NCBI GenBank assembly: GCA_018608245.1
Contig: JABAZY010000045.1
Span: 1 to 34,662 of the forward strand
DNA: 34,662 nt
Source: Alphaproteobacteria bacterium
Lineage (GTDB): Bacteria > Pseudomonadota > Alphaproteobacteria > Micavibrionales > Micavibrionaceae
Direction: 5' to 3'
Below the pieces are notes generated by a model. That model saw nothing but the letters and a program-made list of their open reading frames with translations, made no database searches and had not been told where the DNA came from. Positions 19,126-27,114 of this stretch are shown in pieces (the first letter of the stretch is position 1; each line of letters opens with the position of its first letter). The translations under genes were made by a program, and so were the position numbers.

Positions 19126-19326
19126 TTACTTATAAATCCTGTAATGTGAATTTTTCTCTGTTTTTGCTGTTATAGAATAATCAACATTACTTTCTTCTGT
19201 CTCCGTTAAGGTCAAAACCTTTACAGGGACGGTCACGACTTTTTTGGTGATGTTGGCGCCTGCGCGGACGATGCCACAGCCTGAGAGTAAGGGCGTTAGG
19301 AGGGCTAATAGTAATAGTTTCTTCAT
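19126..19326 (-). CDS. Small lipoprotein
   Basis: A 66-residue predicted lipoprotein: MKKLLLLALLTPLLSGC carries a lipobox LLSGC, so the mature protein would start at Cys17 and be lipid-anchored. The short mature part (ITKKVVTVPVKVLTLTETE) has no known domain. I chose the ATG at 19326 because AAGGAAAA precedes it. The longer frame to 19440 is the translation of a palindromic repeat and not genuine N-terminus. It follows lepA on the same strand. Confidence 0.7.
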   Translation of the reverse strand: MKKLLLLALLTPLLSGCGIVRAGANITKKVVTVPVKVLTLTETEESNVDYSITAKTEKNSHYRIYK

Positions 19327-19343
19327 TCTATTTTTCCTTTTAT

Positions 19344-19426
19344 CGTCATTGCGCGCGTAGCGTGGCAATCCAGTTTCTTGGGATAGTGTTCTGGATTGCT
19401 TCGTCATTTCATTCCTCGCAATGACG
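19344..19426. repeat. Palindromic dispersed repeat (RPE-like)
   Basis: The element begins CGTCATTGCGCGCGTAGCG, continues to GGCAATCCAG, and ends CTGGATTGC ... CGCAATGACG, so its two ends are inverted copies. A related half-copy lies at 25129-25167. This is the type of repeat that, translated, gives the VIARNE...PRYARNDD sequence often seen in alphaproteobacterial annotations. It fills the gap between lepA and the lipoprotein gene. Confidence 0.8.
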
Positions 19427-19436
19427 GTTGATCGCA

Positions 19437-21248
19437 TCATTTATCATCACCCATCTTCAGGGCATTGATAAACGCGCTTTGGGGGATGTCTACGTTTCCG
19501 TACTGACGCATTTTCTTCTTACCTTTTTTCTGCTTGTCGAGCAGTTTACGTTTACGGGAGACATCACCGCCGTAACATTTGGCGGTCACGTCTTTACGCA
19601 TCGCGGAGATATGTTCGGCGGCGATAATTTTACCCCCCAAACAAGCTTGCACGGCGATTTTGAACATTTGACGTGGGATAAGCTCCTTGAGGCGTTCGCA
19701 TAGGCCACGGCCACGGAATTCGGCGGCATCCTTATGCACAATCATCGCAAGGGCATCGACGTTTTCTTGGTTCACGCGGATTTCTAATTTCACCAAGTCA
19801 TTGGCTTTGTAGCCATCAAGGGAGTAGTCGAAGGACGCATAACCACGCGAGATAGATTTAAGGCGGTCATAAAAATCAAACACAACTTCGTTCAACGGCA
19901 AGCGGTAAACAAGCATCGCACGATTACCCGCGTAAGTGAGTTCGATTTGTTCACCACGACGTTCTTCACATAGTTGGAGGAGACCACCTAAATATTCATC
20001 GGGGACTAAAATAGTTGCCTTGATCCACGGCTCTTCGATTGACTCGATCCGTTGAACCTCTGGCATATCGACAGGGTTATACAGCTCGATCTGTTCGCCG
20101 TTGGTTAGGTTGATTTTATAGACCACGCTGGGCGCGGTGGGGATGAGGTCTAGGTCAAACTCACGCTCTAAACGTTCTTGAATAATTTCCATGTGGAGCA
20201 GTCCAAGGAACCCACAACGAAAACCAAGGCCGAGGGCTTGTGAGCTTTCGACTTCATAATGCATGGAGGAGTCATTGAGCGCTAGCTTGCCCAAGCTCTC
20301 ACGTAGTTTTTCGTATTCACTTGAATCTGCTGGGAAGAGGGAGCAGAACACCATCGGAATGGACGGCTTGAACCCTTTGAGTGGTTCGGCGCAAGGGTTT
20401 TTCTCATCGGTAATTGTGTCGCCGACTTTTGTTTCGGTAATGTCCTTGATGGAAGCCGTGATAAAGCCCATTTCGCCCGGGCCAAGCGCGTCGAGCAAAA
20501 CATGTTTCGGCGTGAAGATACCAACGCGGTCAAGCTCACGCGTGGCGCCATTGGACATGAATTTAACCTTTTGGCCTTTGCGTAAAGAGCCATCAATAAC
20601 ACGCACCAAAATAACCACACCTAGATAGATGTCGTACCAACTATCGATAAGTAGGGCTTTGGTGGGCGCGTCGGCGTCGCCTTCGTGGGGTGGTGGGAGT
20701 TTGGTGATAATGGATTCTAAAAGCTCATCGATATTCAAACCTGTTTTACCAGACACGGCGACGGCATCATCGGCGGGGAGGCCAATCACATCTTCGATTT
20801 GTGTCTTGGCCTTTTCGATGTCGGCGGCGGGTAGGTCGATTTTATTAATAACGGGGAGAATCTCGTGGTTATTCTCAACGGCTTGGTAGACGTTGGCGAG
20901 GGTCTGCGCCTCAACCCCTTGGGTGGAATCAACGACCAAAAGCGAGCCTTCGCAGGAGGCCAGTGAGCGGGAGACTTCATAGGCGAAATCCACGTGTCCT
21001 GGGGTGTCCATTAGGTTTAGCTGATACTCAATGCCGTCTTTGGCGGTATAGGCTAGGCGTACTGTCTGTGATTTGATGGTAATTCCGCGCTCACGCTCAA
21101 TATCCATGTTATCAAGGACTTGCTCGCTCATTTCGCGCTCTTCCAGCCCGCCACAGGTCTGAATTAGGCGGTCGGCGAGGGTGCTTTTACCGTGGTCAAT
21201 ATGCGCGATAATCGCAAAATTACGAATTTCTTTTAATGGCTTTGTCAT
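19437..21248 (-). CDS. lepA: Elongation factor 4 (LepA)
   Basis: A 603-residue translational GTPase that acts on the ribosome, reported to back-translocate or to help initiation and assembly. I set the start at [11 protein letters not shown] (21248), which matches the family; 12 extra upstream codons are not supported. GTPase motifs are intact: [17 protein letters not shown], and NKIDLP. The effector and C-terminal parts follow, with [18 protein letters not shown] and the LepA-specific C-terminus [42 protein letters not shown], quoted here only as a location near residues 500-580. Length is normal. A terminator from the upstream gene separates it from the 556-residue protein gene. Confidence 0.97.
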   Translation of the reverse strand: MTKPLKEIRNFAIIAHIDHGKSTLADRLIQTCGGLEEREMSEQVLDNMDIERERGITIKSQTVRLAYTAKDGIEYQLNLMDTPGHVDFAYEVSRSLASCEGSLLVVDSTQGVEAQTLANVYQAVENNHEILPVINKIDLPAADIEKAKTQIEDVIGLPADDAVAVSGKTGLNIDELLESIITKLPPPHEGDADAPTKALLIDSWYDIYLGVVILVRVIDGSLRKGQKVKFMSNGATRELDRVGIFTPKHVLLDALGPGEMGFITASIKDITETKVGDTITDEKNPCAEPLKGFKPSIPMVFCSLFPADSSEYEKLRESLGKLALNDSSMHYEVESSQALGLGFRCGFLGLLHMEIIQERLEREFDLDLIPTAPSVVYKINLTNGEQIELYNPVDMPEVQRIESIEEPWIKATILVPDEYLGGLLQLCEERRGEQIELTYAGNRAMLVYRLPLNEVVFDFYDRLKSISRGYASFDYSLDGYKANDLVKLEIRVNQENVDALAMIVHKDAAEFRGRGLCERLKELIPRQMFKIAVQACLGGKIIAAEHISAMRKDVTAKCYGGDVSRKRKLLDKQKKGKKKMRQYGNVDIPQSAFINALKMGDDK

Positions 21249-21285
21249 AGAGCAAGACAATAAGGTTACCCGCCAAAAACGCAAG

Positions 21286-21318
21286 AAAAAACAGCCTAAT
21301 CAAGTGATTAAGGCTGTT
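21286..21318 (-). terminator. Intrinsic terminator of the 556-residue protein gene
   Basis: On the minus strand AACAGCCTTAATCA pairs with TGATTAGGCTGTT (one bulged T) around a CT loop and runs into T6. It is 18 bases past the stop at 21336 and upstream of lepA. Confidence 0.85.
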
Positions 21319-21335
21319 ATAAGGTTGGTTAAGAA

Positions 21336-23006
21336 TTATGAATCCATGCCTAAATTATATTGAGTGCCACTATCTACTTCTCTAACAGTATCTCTTAATG
21401 ATTGTTTTTGCTCATCGGTCAGTGGTAGGTCATTAATGCCGTCAAAAGCTTTTCCTAAAAGTGTTGTAGATGCTTGTAATTGTTCATCTGTATCTACTTT
21501 TTGTTCTTCAACTGTGGTGCCTTTGATTGCTCTACCATATTCGGTTGAAAAGGCTGAAGCTGAATTTTTGGCAACATCTTTTAGCGCTTCTTCTAAACTT
21601 GCTTGTTCAGCAGCATCTAAGCCAAAAGATTCCATTTGCTCTACTAATTCTTTTTCCATCACGTTATTCACTTTTCTAAAAGCGGAAGTTGCGTGGTCAT
21701 TTTTCCCCAATGCAACTACACCGTCTTTTACAGGGGGATAAGCAGGATCGTTATTGCTGATTTCTTGATCACTGCCTGCTAATCTACCTATATTGATGCC
21801 CATGCCTTCGACATAACCCATAAGCTCTGGACCATATTTTTGGAAATACTGTGCGTATGGACCAATCATGTGCTCGATTAAACCCATGTAAGGAGTAATC
21901 ATGTCTCTCAACGCTTGAGCTTGCCCCTCTGACATACCTGAATTTTCAACAAGTTGGGTGATCGCAAAGTCTGCACCGCCCACTGGTTTGGGGGATAGCA
22001 AATCCTTAAGGAACTGCATCTTCATTTTCTGATCAACCGTCGCAAAAGCGTTGGTTACACCGCCTGCGTCACGGATAGCTTTGACCATTTCGTGAAGAGC
22101 TTCGGTTTCTGCTACTTTTAATGTTCTTAAATCTTCCGCTTGTGCCTGCGTGATTCCTGGCGTGCTATCATTATCATATGTATTTTTACGGGTAGCGTGT
22201 TCATCCTTCGCATCGTTGTAAACTTGTATAGTGTCGCCAAGCCTATTCAATAATGTCATATCGTAAGATGGGTCATTCCCGATGGTGTTTAAAACACCTT
22301 TTAAGGGGCCAGTTACGTTTGGATCTAAAAATTGATTACCATTTGTATCAGTTTTTACAAGTGACTTGGTGATTGAGCTGACTAAACTGGTGCCACCAGA
22401 AGCAGCAGCTTGGTCTATTTTATCCTTAAGATATATACCAAACTGTGGGTTTGTCTGAGCATGCTTAAAAGCTTGCTCTAATTCGGTATCCATTTGAACC
22501 GCTTCAGCCAATTTGTTTAAATCATCAGCGCCAGTAGTAGCAGTAGTAGCAGTAGTAGTAGCAGCAGTAGCAGTAGCAGTAGCAGTAGCAGGGGTTACAG
22601 TTAAAGTTGTACCTGTTGCATTTGCCAAATCCTGTAAAGCATTTGCATTACCTGCTTTATAATCTGTTAAAATTCTGTCTAGCTCTGCTATTTTTGAGTC
22701 TGGGTTTTCTAAAAGTGCACTAACATAAGAAGGGTTTTGAACAGCAATTTCTGCAAATTGCTGTTGAAAGTTAGTATCAGATGTTTCTATTTTTGTTACA
22801 AAATCTAAAGATTTTTCAATACTGGCTGTATATTGATCATAACCAGTTCTATCCCATAATTTAGCGCTTGAACTACCAACTAATGTAGTTTGAGCGCCTG
22901 TGAGGCCATCTTTGATGGTTGTAAAACGATCAGCAACAGGTGTAGTTTTAAGTGCCTTACTTAAATCGCTTACAGCTTTGTCAATTTCTGGTTTTACTAA
23001 ATCCAT
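21336..23006 (-). CDS. Unknown cysteine-free acidic protein, 556 residues
   Basis: I do not recognise this protein. It is largely helical and acidic, contains no cysteine, and has no obvious N-terminal signal peptide or membrane helix. Residues about 1-130 form one helical region. Residues about 138-158 are an Ala/Thr linker encoded by a triplet repeat. From about 160 to 556 come several helical segments, including GGADFAITQLVENSGMSEGQ and a moderately hydrophobic MITPYMGLIEHMIGPYAQYF. AAGAG precedes the ATG. The gene has its own promoter block, which is a near-copy of the one before the 283-residue gene, and its own terminator. Together with the two upstream genes it forms a cysteine-free set; secretion or surface location is inferred. 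Confidence 0.75.
   Translation of the reverse strand: MDLVKPEIDKAVSDLSKALKTTPVADRFTTIKDGLTGAQTTLVGSSSAKLWDRTGYDQYTASIEKSLDFVTKIETSDTNFQQQFAEIAVQNPSYVSALLENPDSKIAELDRILTDYKAGNANALQDLANATGTTLTVTPATATATATAATTTATTATTGADDLNKLAEAVQMDTELEQAFKHAQTNPQFGIYLKDKIDQAAASGGTSLVSSITKSLVKTDTNGNQFLDPNVTGPLKGVLNTIGNDPSYDMTLLNRLGDTIQVYNDAKDEHATRKNTYDNDSTPGITQAQAEDLRTLKVAETEALHEMVKAIRDAGGVTNAFATVDQKMKMQFLKDLLSPKPVGGADFAITQLVENSGMSEGQAQALRDMITPYMGLIEHMIGPYAQYFQKYGPELMGYVEGMGINIGRLAGSDQEISNNDPAYPPVKDGVVALGKNDHATSAFRKVNNVMEKELVEQMESFGLDAAEQASLEEALKDVAKNSASAFSTEYGRAIKGTTVEEQKVDTDEQLQASTTLLGKAFDGINDLPLTDEQKQSLRDTVREVDSGTQYNLGMDS
22533..22591. repeat. AGT/AGC trinucleotide microsatellite
   Basis: About 20 consecutive AGT or AGC triplets on the plus strand, read on the minus strand as ACT/GCT and encoding a Thr/Ala linker. 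Changes in triplet number would keep the frame and change linker length. Confidence 0.85.
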
Positions 23007-23043
23007 TTATTTCTCTTAACCTTTGTTTTCTTATTTATACCTA

Positions 23044-23108
23044 ATTATAGTAAATACGAGGTTAAGATTACAAATAAAGTGATATTATTGTTTTATATCA
23101 GCTAGTTA
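23044..23108 (-). promoter_or_regulatory. Promoter of the 556-residue protein gene (copy of block at 24870-24934)
   Basis: On the minus strand, -35 TTGTAA (23068-23073) and -10 TATAAT (23044-23049) stand 18 bases apart. Upstream, 23084-23101 is identical over 18 bases (ATTATTGTTTTATATCAG on the plus strand) to 24910-24927, followed by a matching TxGTTA. The core is 37 bases before the start codon. Confidence 0.7.
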
Positions 23109-23151
23109 GAATGTTTTGCCAAGGATTGGAAAGTCCGATTTTGGGCAAAAT

Positions 23152-23187
23152 AAAAGCCGCTAGAACATCTATATTTCAGCGACTTTT
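23152..23187 (-). terminator. Intrinsic terminator of the 228-residue protein gene
   Basis: On the minus strand AAAAGTCGCT pairs with AGCGGCTTTT (one G-U pair) around a 16-base loop, followed by ATTTT. It is 20 bases after the stop. A second, weaker hairpin (TTTTGCC/GGCAAAA) spans 23114-23150. Confidence 0.7.
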
Positions 23188-23207
23188 GGGTGTTTTAAAT
23201 GGGTAAT

Positions 23208-23894
23208 TTACGTGACTGCGCCAGTTGGTGGGAGAGGGCCGCTTGGGGTAATAACACCAGAGGTAAGTGATGTTGTAACCCCAGCCGTTGCTGTCGCTGT
23301 GCTAGCGGCTAATCCACCGACGTTAAAGCTTGTTGTCGGCGATCCAACAGGGGCATTTGTCGCTGCGTTGGCAGAGGCTCCTGTTACAATACTCGTTACT
23401 GGTGAGCCTGGCCCTGCTGTTGAAGGCGTTGTTGCGCCACCAGCTCTAATGCCTGATACTGATGGGAAGGCATTGGTCAATGGTGGTGTTGAACCAGCAG
23501 CTGCTGGTGATGATGCGTTAGGGTTAGTGGCTGAAGGGGTAGCTGATGAGTTCTCTAAAGCATCTTTTTTTGCTCTAAGGCCTGCAAGTGTTCTGGCGGC
23601 ATCTTCTTTTTCAATGCCTTTTATAATTAATCCTACGGTGCCAGCAACGCCTTGGGCTATCATGATAGTCGGCTGTAGCTCTTCTTGAGTCTGTTTGTCC
23701 AACGTGCTAACTAAAACTTTAGCTGTACCAACGGTTCCCGCTGAAAAAGCAGTATTCGTCATGGATAATTTGCCTTTAAACGCATCTTTTTCCATGCCAC
23801 CAATAGAGGTCTCTAACGAAGATATACTACTTCTTGTATCTCTTGCTTTGTTTGCGTCAATGACGGCTTGTGTATCTGTTGTTATTTGTGTCAT
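23208..23894 (-). CDS. Unknown cysteine-free protein with Pro/Ala/Ser/Thr-rich tail, 228 residues
   Basis: I do not recognise this protein. Residues 1-115 are helical and hold a hydrophobic stretch (TIMIAQGVAGTVGLIIKGI) that could insert in a membrane. Residues about 116-228 are a low-complexity Pro/Ala/Ser/Thr/Gly tail, likely disordered, resembling secreted or surface linkers. It has no cysteine and no signal peptide. The ribosome site is weak (GGAA about 8 bases before the ATG). A TTGTAA box at 23934-23939 matches the -35 box of its two neighbours, although no -10 lies at normal distance. A long opposing frame on the plus strand is a compositional shadow. It sits between the 283- and 556-residue genes on the same strand. 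Confidence 0.7.
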   Translation of the reverse strand: MTQITTDTQAVIDANKARDTRSSISSLETSIGGMEKDAFKGKLSMTNTAFSAGTVGTAKVLVSTLDKQTQEELQPTIMIAQGVAGTVGLIIKGIEKEDAARTLAGLRAKKDALENSSATPSATNPNASSPAAAGSTPPLTNAFPSVSGIRAGGATTPSTAGPGSPVTSIVTGASANAATNAPVGSPTTSFNVGGLAASTATATAGVTTSLTSGVITPSGPLPPTGAVT

Positions 23895-23952
23895 TTTTTA
23901 AATTCCATATTTCTTTAATATATACGCTTAATATTACAAAATTTCAAGTAAA

Positions 23953-24804
23953 TTATTCCATATCTAAAGTATTTAGATTGTTTGGTGAGGTGCCCAAGCC
24001 TTTTGCTACTCCTAACACCCCTCCACCTAATACAAAGCCACCTGCTGCATTCGCTAATTGTGCTGTTGGGCTACTCCAATCAACTTCAAGTGCGCCGTTA
24101 AATGCCCCTTGATAAGACTTGCTAGCTGCCAAAGTGAATTTATCAGAATAATCTACATCTATGCCGTCAACAGCACCAACCATTTTTAATCCACTATCTA
24201 TAATATCGACAGCTTGACCAAATAACCATGAAGGAGATGTAACAACTCCGTGGCCTAAAGCCTTTAGTGTATTTGATGCTAAATCTTCAGCGACAGCGCT
24301 ATCATTTGTGGCATTCACAAACTCAGATCCCATATTTTTAATATAGGCTACAGGGCTCTTAGTTACTGATGGGATAGGCTCCATAACATTACCATTAGCA
24401 TCTCTCACTATATCATCCCCAGCAGTATCAAGTGTGCCTTGATCTATGGGCGCAAGGGTTGTTCCGTTAAATGCTAAAGGAGGTCTCCCTTGTTGCTTAC
24501 TTCTAAATAAGTTGATGAAGTATAGTCCAGTTTCTGGACCAAAAATGGGTGCCATTATCGTGTTCCACATCGTGGCTAGGTTTTCAAATTTACCCATCCA
24601 GCCTTCAAGTTTAGTATCATTGCCAACTTGCGCAGTTTCTTTGGAACCAACGGTAGCAATATTAGCTAAAGCATGTGCAGCACCTGGGGCGGCATCTGTG
24701 GCTTTGCCCATAAGAATGTTTCTACCCGCGCCATCAAAGCCGACTTCATCGACTGCTGCTGTACCAACTCCAGCCATTATTAATCCAGGGATCCATCCTA
24801 CCAT
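23953..24804 (-). CDS. Unknown cysteine-free Gly/Ala-rich protein, 283 residues
   Basis: I do not recognise this protein. The N-terminus (MVGWIPGLIMAGVGTAAVDE) and C-terminal region (NAAGGFVLGGGVLGVAKGLG) are glycine-rich and hydrophobic; the middle is mixed, with ENLATMWNTIMAPIFGPETG and an acidic SPSWLFGQAVDIIDSGLK segment. It has no cysteine. The two hydrophobic, glycine-rich ends could be membrane-active, but no classical signal peptide is present. A strong AGGAGA ribosome site precedes the ATG. It is the first of three same-strand genes and has a promoter block nearly identical to that of the 556-residue gene. Confidence 0.7.
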   Translation of the reverse strand: MVGWIPGLIMAGVGTAAVDEVGFDGAGRNILMGKATDAAPGAAHALANIATVGSKETAQVGNDTKLEGWMGKFENLATMWNTIMAPIFGPETGLYFINLFRSKQQGRPPLAFNGTTLAPIDQGTLDTAGDDIVRDANGNVMEPIPSVTKSPVAYIKNMGSEFVNATNDSAVAEDLASNTLKALGHGVVTSPSWLFGQAVDIIDSGLKMVGAVDGIDVDYSDKFTLAASKSYQGAFNGALEVDWSSPTAQLANAAGGFVLGGGVLGVAKGLGTSPNNLNTLDME

Positions 24805-24869
24805 TTTATCTTCTCCTAATTTCTACCCTAAATAGGGGGTTAAAAACTGTTTCTTTTATTTATAATCAA

Positions 24870-24934
24870 ATTATATCTAATTCGACTGTGTTATTACAAA
24901 TGGGAGCAGATTATTGTTTTATATCAGTTGGTTA
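24870..24934 (-). promoter_or_regulatory. Promoter of the 283-residue protein gene (copy of block at 23044-23108)
   Basis: On the minus strand, -35 TTGTAA (24894-24899) and -10 TATAAT (24870-24875) are 18 bases apart. The upstream 18-base block at 24910-24927 is identical to 23084-23101. The leader to the ATG is about 60 bases and contains a small ACCCTA/TAGGGG hairpin. Confidence 0.7.
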
Positions 24935-25092
24935 TATCTATTCACCGCTTCTTCTATTTGCTGGATTATCCGTAAAAACCGGGGTATCCCTTCATTCTGC
25001 CCCTATTATATGTCCGCAATTATTAAGAAATGTTTAATATTTGCATAATGCACACAGGGTTTTAGTTCTTATGTATAGGGATATTATATCAT

Positions 25093-25117
25093 AAAACGGC
25101 TTTTTATGTCGTTTTTT
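25093..25117 (+). terminator. Terminator-like hairpin with no plus-strand gene upstream
   Basis: AAAACGGC pairs with GTCGTTTT (one G-U pair) around TTTTTAT and runs into T6. No plus-strand gene precedes it for over 2 kb, so it may end a small RNA. Confidence 0.45.
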
Positions 25118-25128
25118 CGGGGTGAGTG

Positions 25129-25167
25129 CTGGATTGCCGCGTTGGCTACGACGCCTCGCAATGACGG
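25129..25167. repeat. Half copy of the RPE-like palindromic repeat
   Basis: CTGGATTGCCGCG ... CGCCTCGCAATGACGG matches the right arm of the element at 19344-19426. Confidence 0.75.
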
Positions 25168-25240
25168 GAAGAAGGGTATTGTGTCTAATACCATAGCGCG
25201 ATTACGCACTAAAAGCCTCTAAATAAGCTAATTTTACACC

Positions 25241-25269
25241 GCCGTAGGGCCCTTGCGTCCCTGAGGCTC
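25241..25269. repeat. 29-base hairpin repeat, copy 1
   Basis: GCCGTAG ... CTGAGGCTC with outer GCC/GGC and AGGG/CCCT pairing. The centre differs from copy 2 at 25294-25322. Confidence 0.65.
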
Positions 25270-25293
25270 GCTTATAAAAAGTAAACTGACAAG

Positions 25294-25322
25294 GCCGTAG
25301 CGTGTTTACACGCCTGAGGCTC
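25294..25322. repeat. 29-base hairpin repeat, copy 2
   Basis: It has the same ends as copy 1 (GCCGTAG, CTGAGGCTC), but the centre is a perfect CGTG-TTTA-CACG hairpin. It lies 12 bases after the purH stop, so it could also act in purH 3'-end formation. Confidence 0.65.
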
Positions 25323-25333
25323 TTTTCTTGTCT

Positions 25334-26959
25334 TTAATGCCTAAAGTGGCGCATTCCGGTGTAAACCATGGCTAAACCACGTTCATCAGCGGCTTTGATG
25401 ACTTCTTCGTCACGGATAGAGCCACCCGGTTGGATAACGGCTGTCACACCTGCTTCAGCGGCGGCAATTAGGCCATCAGCGAAGGGGAAGAAGGCATCGG
25501 AGGCCACAACAGAGCCTTTGGCAAGAGATTGGGTTAATCCAAGTGCTTCTGCGGCTTCCATTGCCTTAATCGCGGCAATACGTGAAGAATCAAGTCTGTT
25601 CATCTGTCCCGCGCCAATACCGACGGTTGCACCGTCTTTAGCGTAGACAATGGCGTTTGATTTAACGTGTTTGGCGACCTTGAAGGCAAAGAGCATATCG
25701 CGGAATTCTTCTTCTGTTGGCTCACGCTCAGAAACAACATTTAGCTCTTCGCGGGTAATAACGCCATTGTCGCAATCTTGTACTAATAGACCACCAGCTA
25801 CGCGTGATACGAGTCGTCTCGTATCATGTATATCAGGGAGCCCGCCAGTGGTTAAAACACGAAGGTTTTTCTTGGTTTTAAGAACATCAAAAGCACCAGC
25901 CTCAATGTCTGGCGCGATGATAACTTCACTGAATACTTCAATAATTTGTTTGGCTACATCAGCGGTCAATGTTCTGTTCAGGGCAATAATGCCACCAAAG
26001 GCACTGACGGGGTCGCATTGTAGGGCGCGACCATAAGCCTGAAGCACGTTATCGCCTGTCGCAACACCACAAGGGTTGGCATGTTTAATAATCGCTACAG
26101 CGGGTGCATCAAATTCAGCCACCATCTCAAAAGCGGCGTCTGTGTCATTGATATTATTGTAAGAAAGCTCTTTTCCTTGGATTTGTTTTGCGTGCGCTGC
26201 GCCTGGGCGTTCCGATCCATCAACATGGTAAAGTGCTGCATTTTGATGTGGGTTTTCACCGTATCTTAATGGCTGTAATAATGTGCCAGAAAAACTGATA
26301 CGGCGGGGGAACGATTCGTCTTCAAGTTGTTTGGTAAACCAGCTAGAAATGTTCGAATCGTAAGTCGCTGTCATGGCATAGGCATTGGCGGCTAATTTTT
26401 GGCGAAGCTTATAAGTGGTCGCACCGTGATGATCTTTTAGTTCCTCGATTACCTCTTCGTAATCTTGAGGATCAGTGATGATGGTTACGAATTCATGGTT
26501 TTTTGCGGCAGAGCGGATCATGGCTGGGCCACCAATATCGATATTCTCAATACATTCATCGTATTCTGCGCCCTTGGCGACAGTTTCGGAGAAAGGGTAG
26601 AGGTTAACAACCACTAGATCAATGTCACCAATATCATGATCTTTTTGTGCCTGAACGTGGCTTTCAACGCTACGACGGGACAAAATACCACCATGAACTT
26701 TGGGGTGAAGGGTTTTCACACGGCCATCCATCATTTCTGGGAAACCAGTATGTTCGGATACGTCCTTAACCTTAATGCCAGCTTCTGACATTGCTTTGGC
26801 TGTACCACCTGTTGAAAGGATTTCTACGCCATGTTCTGCGAGTGCTTTGGCAAAGTCAATCAACCCTTCTTTATCAGAAACGGAGAGCAGGGCACGTTTG
26901 ACCTTTACTTCACGGGGGTCACGAATAGTTTGGCGTTTTTCAGCAGTGTTAGCAGACAT
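25334..26959 (-). CDS. purH: Bifunctional AICAR transformylase / IMP cyclohydrolase
   Basis: A bifunctional purine-synthesis enzyme for the last two steps to IMP: formyl transfer from 10-formyl-THF to AICAR, then ring closure. The N-terminal MGS-like domain starts [18 protein letters not shown] and holds STGGTAKAM and [10 protein letters not shown]; the C-terminal transformylase domain has [15 protein letters not shown], the catalytic KHANPCGVA, and near the end [17 protein letters not shown]. Length is about 541 residues from the start I chose (MSANTAEK). In-frame ATGs 5 and 12 codons further upstream are possible, none with a clear ribosome site. FolD in this window makes its cofactor. Two hairpin repeats lie just past the stop. 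Confidence 0.96.
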   Translation of the reverse strand: MSANTAEKRQTIRDPREVKVKRALLSVSDKEGLIDFAKALAEHGVEILSTGGTAKAMSEAGIKVKDVSEHTGFPEMMDGRVKTLHPKVHGGILSRRSVESHVQAQKDHDIGDIDLVVVNLYPFSETVAKGAEYDECIENIDIGGPAMIRSAAKNHEFVTIITDPQDYEEVIEELKDHHGATTYKLRQKLAANAYAMTATYDSNISSWFTKQLEDESFPRRISFSGTLLQPLRYGENPHQNAALYHVDGSERPGAAHAKQIQGKELSYNNINDTDAAFEMVAEFDAPAVAIIKHANPCGVATGDNVLQAYGRALQCDPVSAFGGIIALNRTLTADVAKQIIEVFSEVIIAPDIEAGAFDVLKTKKNLRVLTTGGLPDIHDTRRLVSRVAGGLLVQDCDNGVITREELNVVSEREPTEEEFRDMLFAFKVAKHVKSNAIVYAKDGATVGIGAGQMNRLDSSRIAAIKAMEAAEALGLTQSLAKGSVVASDAFFPFADGLIAAAEAGVTAVIQPGGSIRDEEVIKAADERGLAMVYTGMRHFRH

Positions 26960-27037
26960 AGAATCGTTTTTCATGTTGTTTAAAAGGATAAGCATAAATT
27001 TATAGACTAAGCGCCGTTTTTCGCAAGTCTTAAGGTG

Positions 27038-27083
27038 TATCTATCACTCATTATTATATTGACATAATAATAAGTGATAGATA
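27038..27083. promoter_or_regulatory. 46-bp inverted repeat overlapping divergent promoter elements
   Basis: Arms of 20 bases (27038-27057 and 27064-27083) pair with a single mismatch around a 6-base loop. TTGACA (27059-27064) spans the centre, with TAAGCT 17 bases on as a possible -10 toward the gene at 27115. On the other strand TATAAT lies at 27054-27059, toward purH. The position suggests an operator for both genes. Confidence 0.6.
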
Positions 27084-27114
27084 AGCTTTATCAATTCAAA
27101 AATAGGAAGATATT

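Larger units (their letters stand above)
24935..25333. other. Gene-free stretch with several repeats
   Basis: With the promoter region before it, 529 bases hold no convincing gene. The stretch holds a plus-strand terminator-like hairpin (25093-25117), a half palindromic repeat (25129-25167) and two 29-base hairpin repeats (25241-25322). Base composition shifts from AT-rich to more GC-rich at about 25120. Confidence 0.6.

Noticed and set aside
19327-19440. N-terminal extension of the lipoprotein frame
   Set aside because: It is the translation of a palindromic repeat (VIARNE-type); the lipobox protein with its ribosome site begins at 19326.
20263-20889. Plus-strand frames across lepA
   Set aside because: These are shadows of a fully conserved lepA on the other strand.
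22533-22591. Triplet run considered as a CRISPR-like array
   Set aside because: The units are 3 bases with no spacers and lie inside a coding frame.
23212-23688. Plus-strand frame of 158 codons opposite the 228-residue protein gene
   Set aside because: It mirrors the low-complexity Pro/Ala/Ser/Thr coding sequence; there is no ribosome site, and the minus strand has a terminator and a start.
25241-25322. Hairpin repeats as a tRNA or riboswitch
   Set aside because: The units are 29 bases long with no cloverleaf, and they lie downstream of, not before, a gene.
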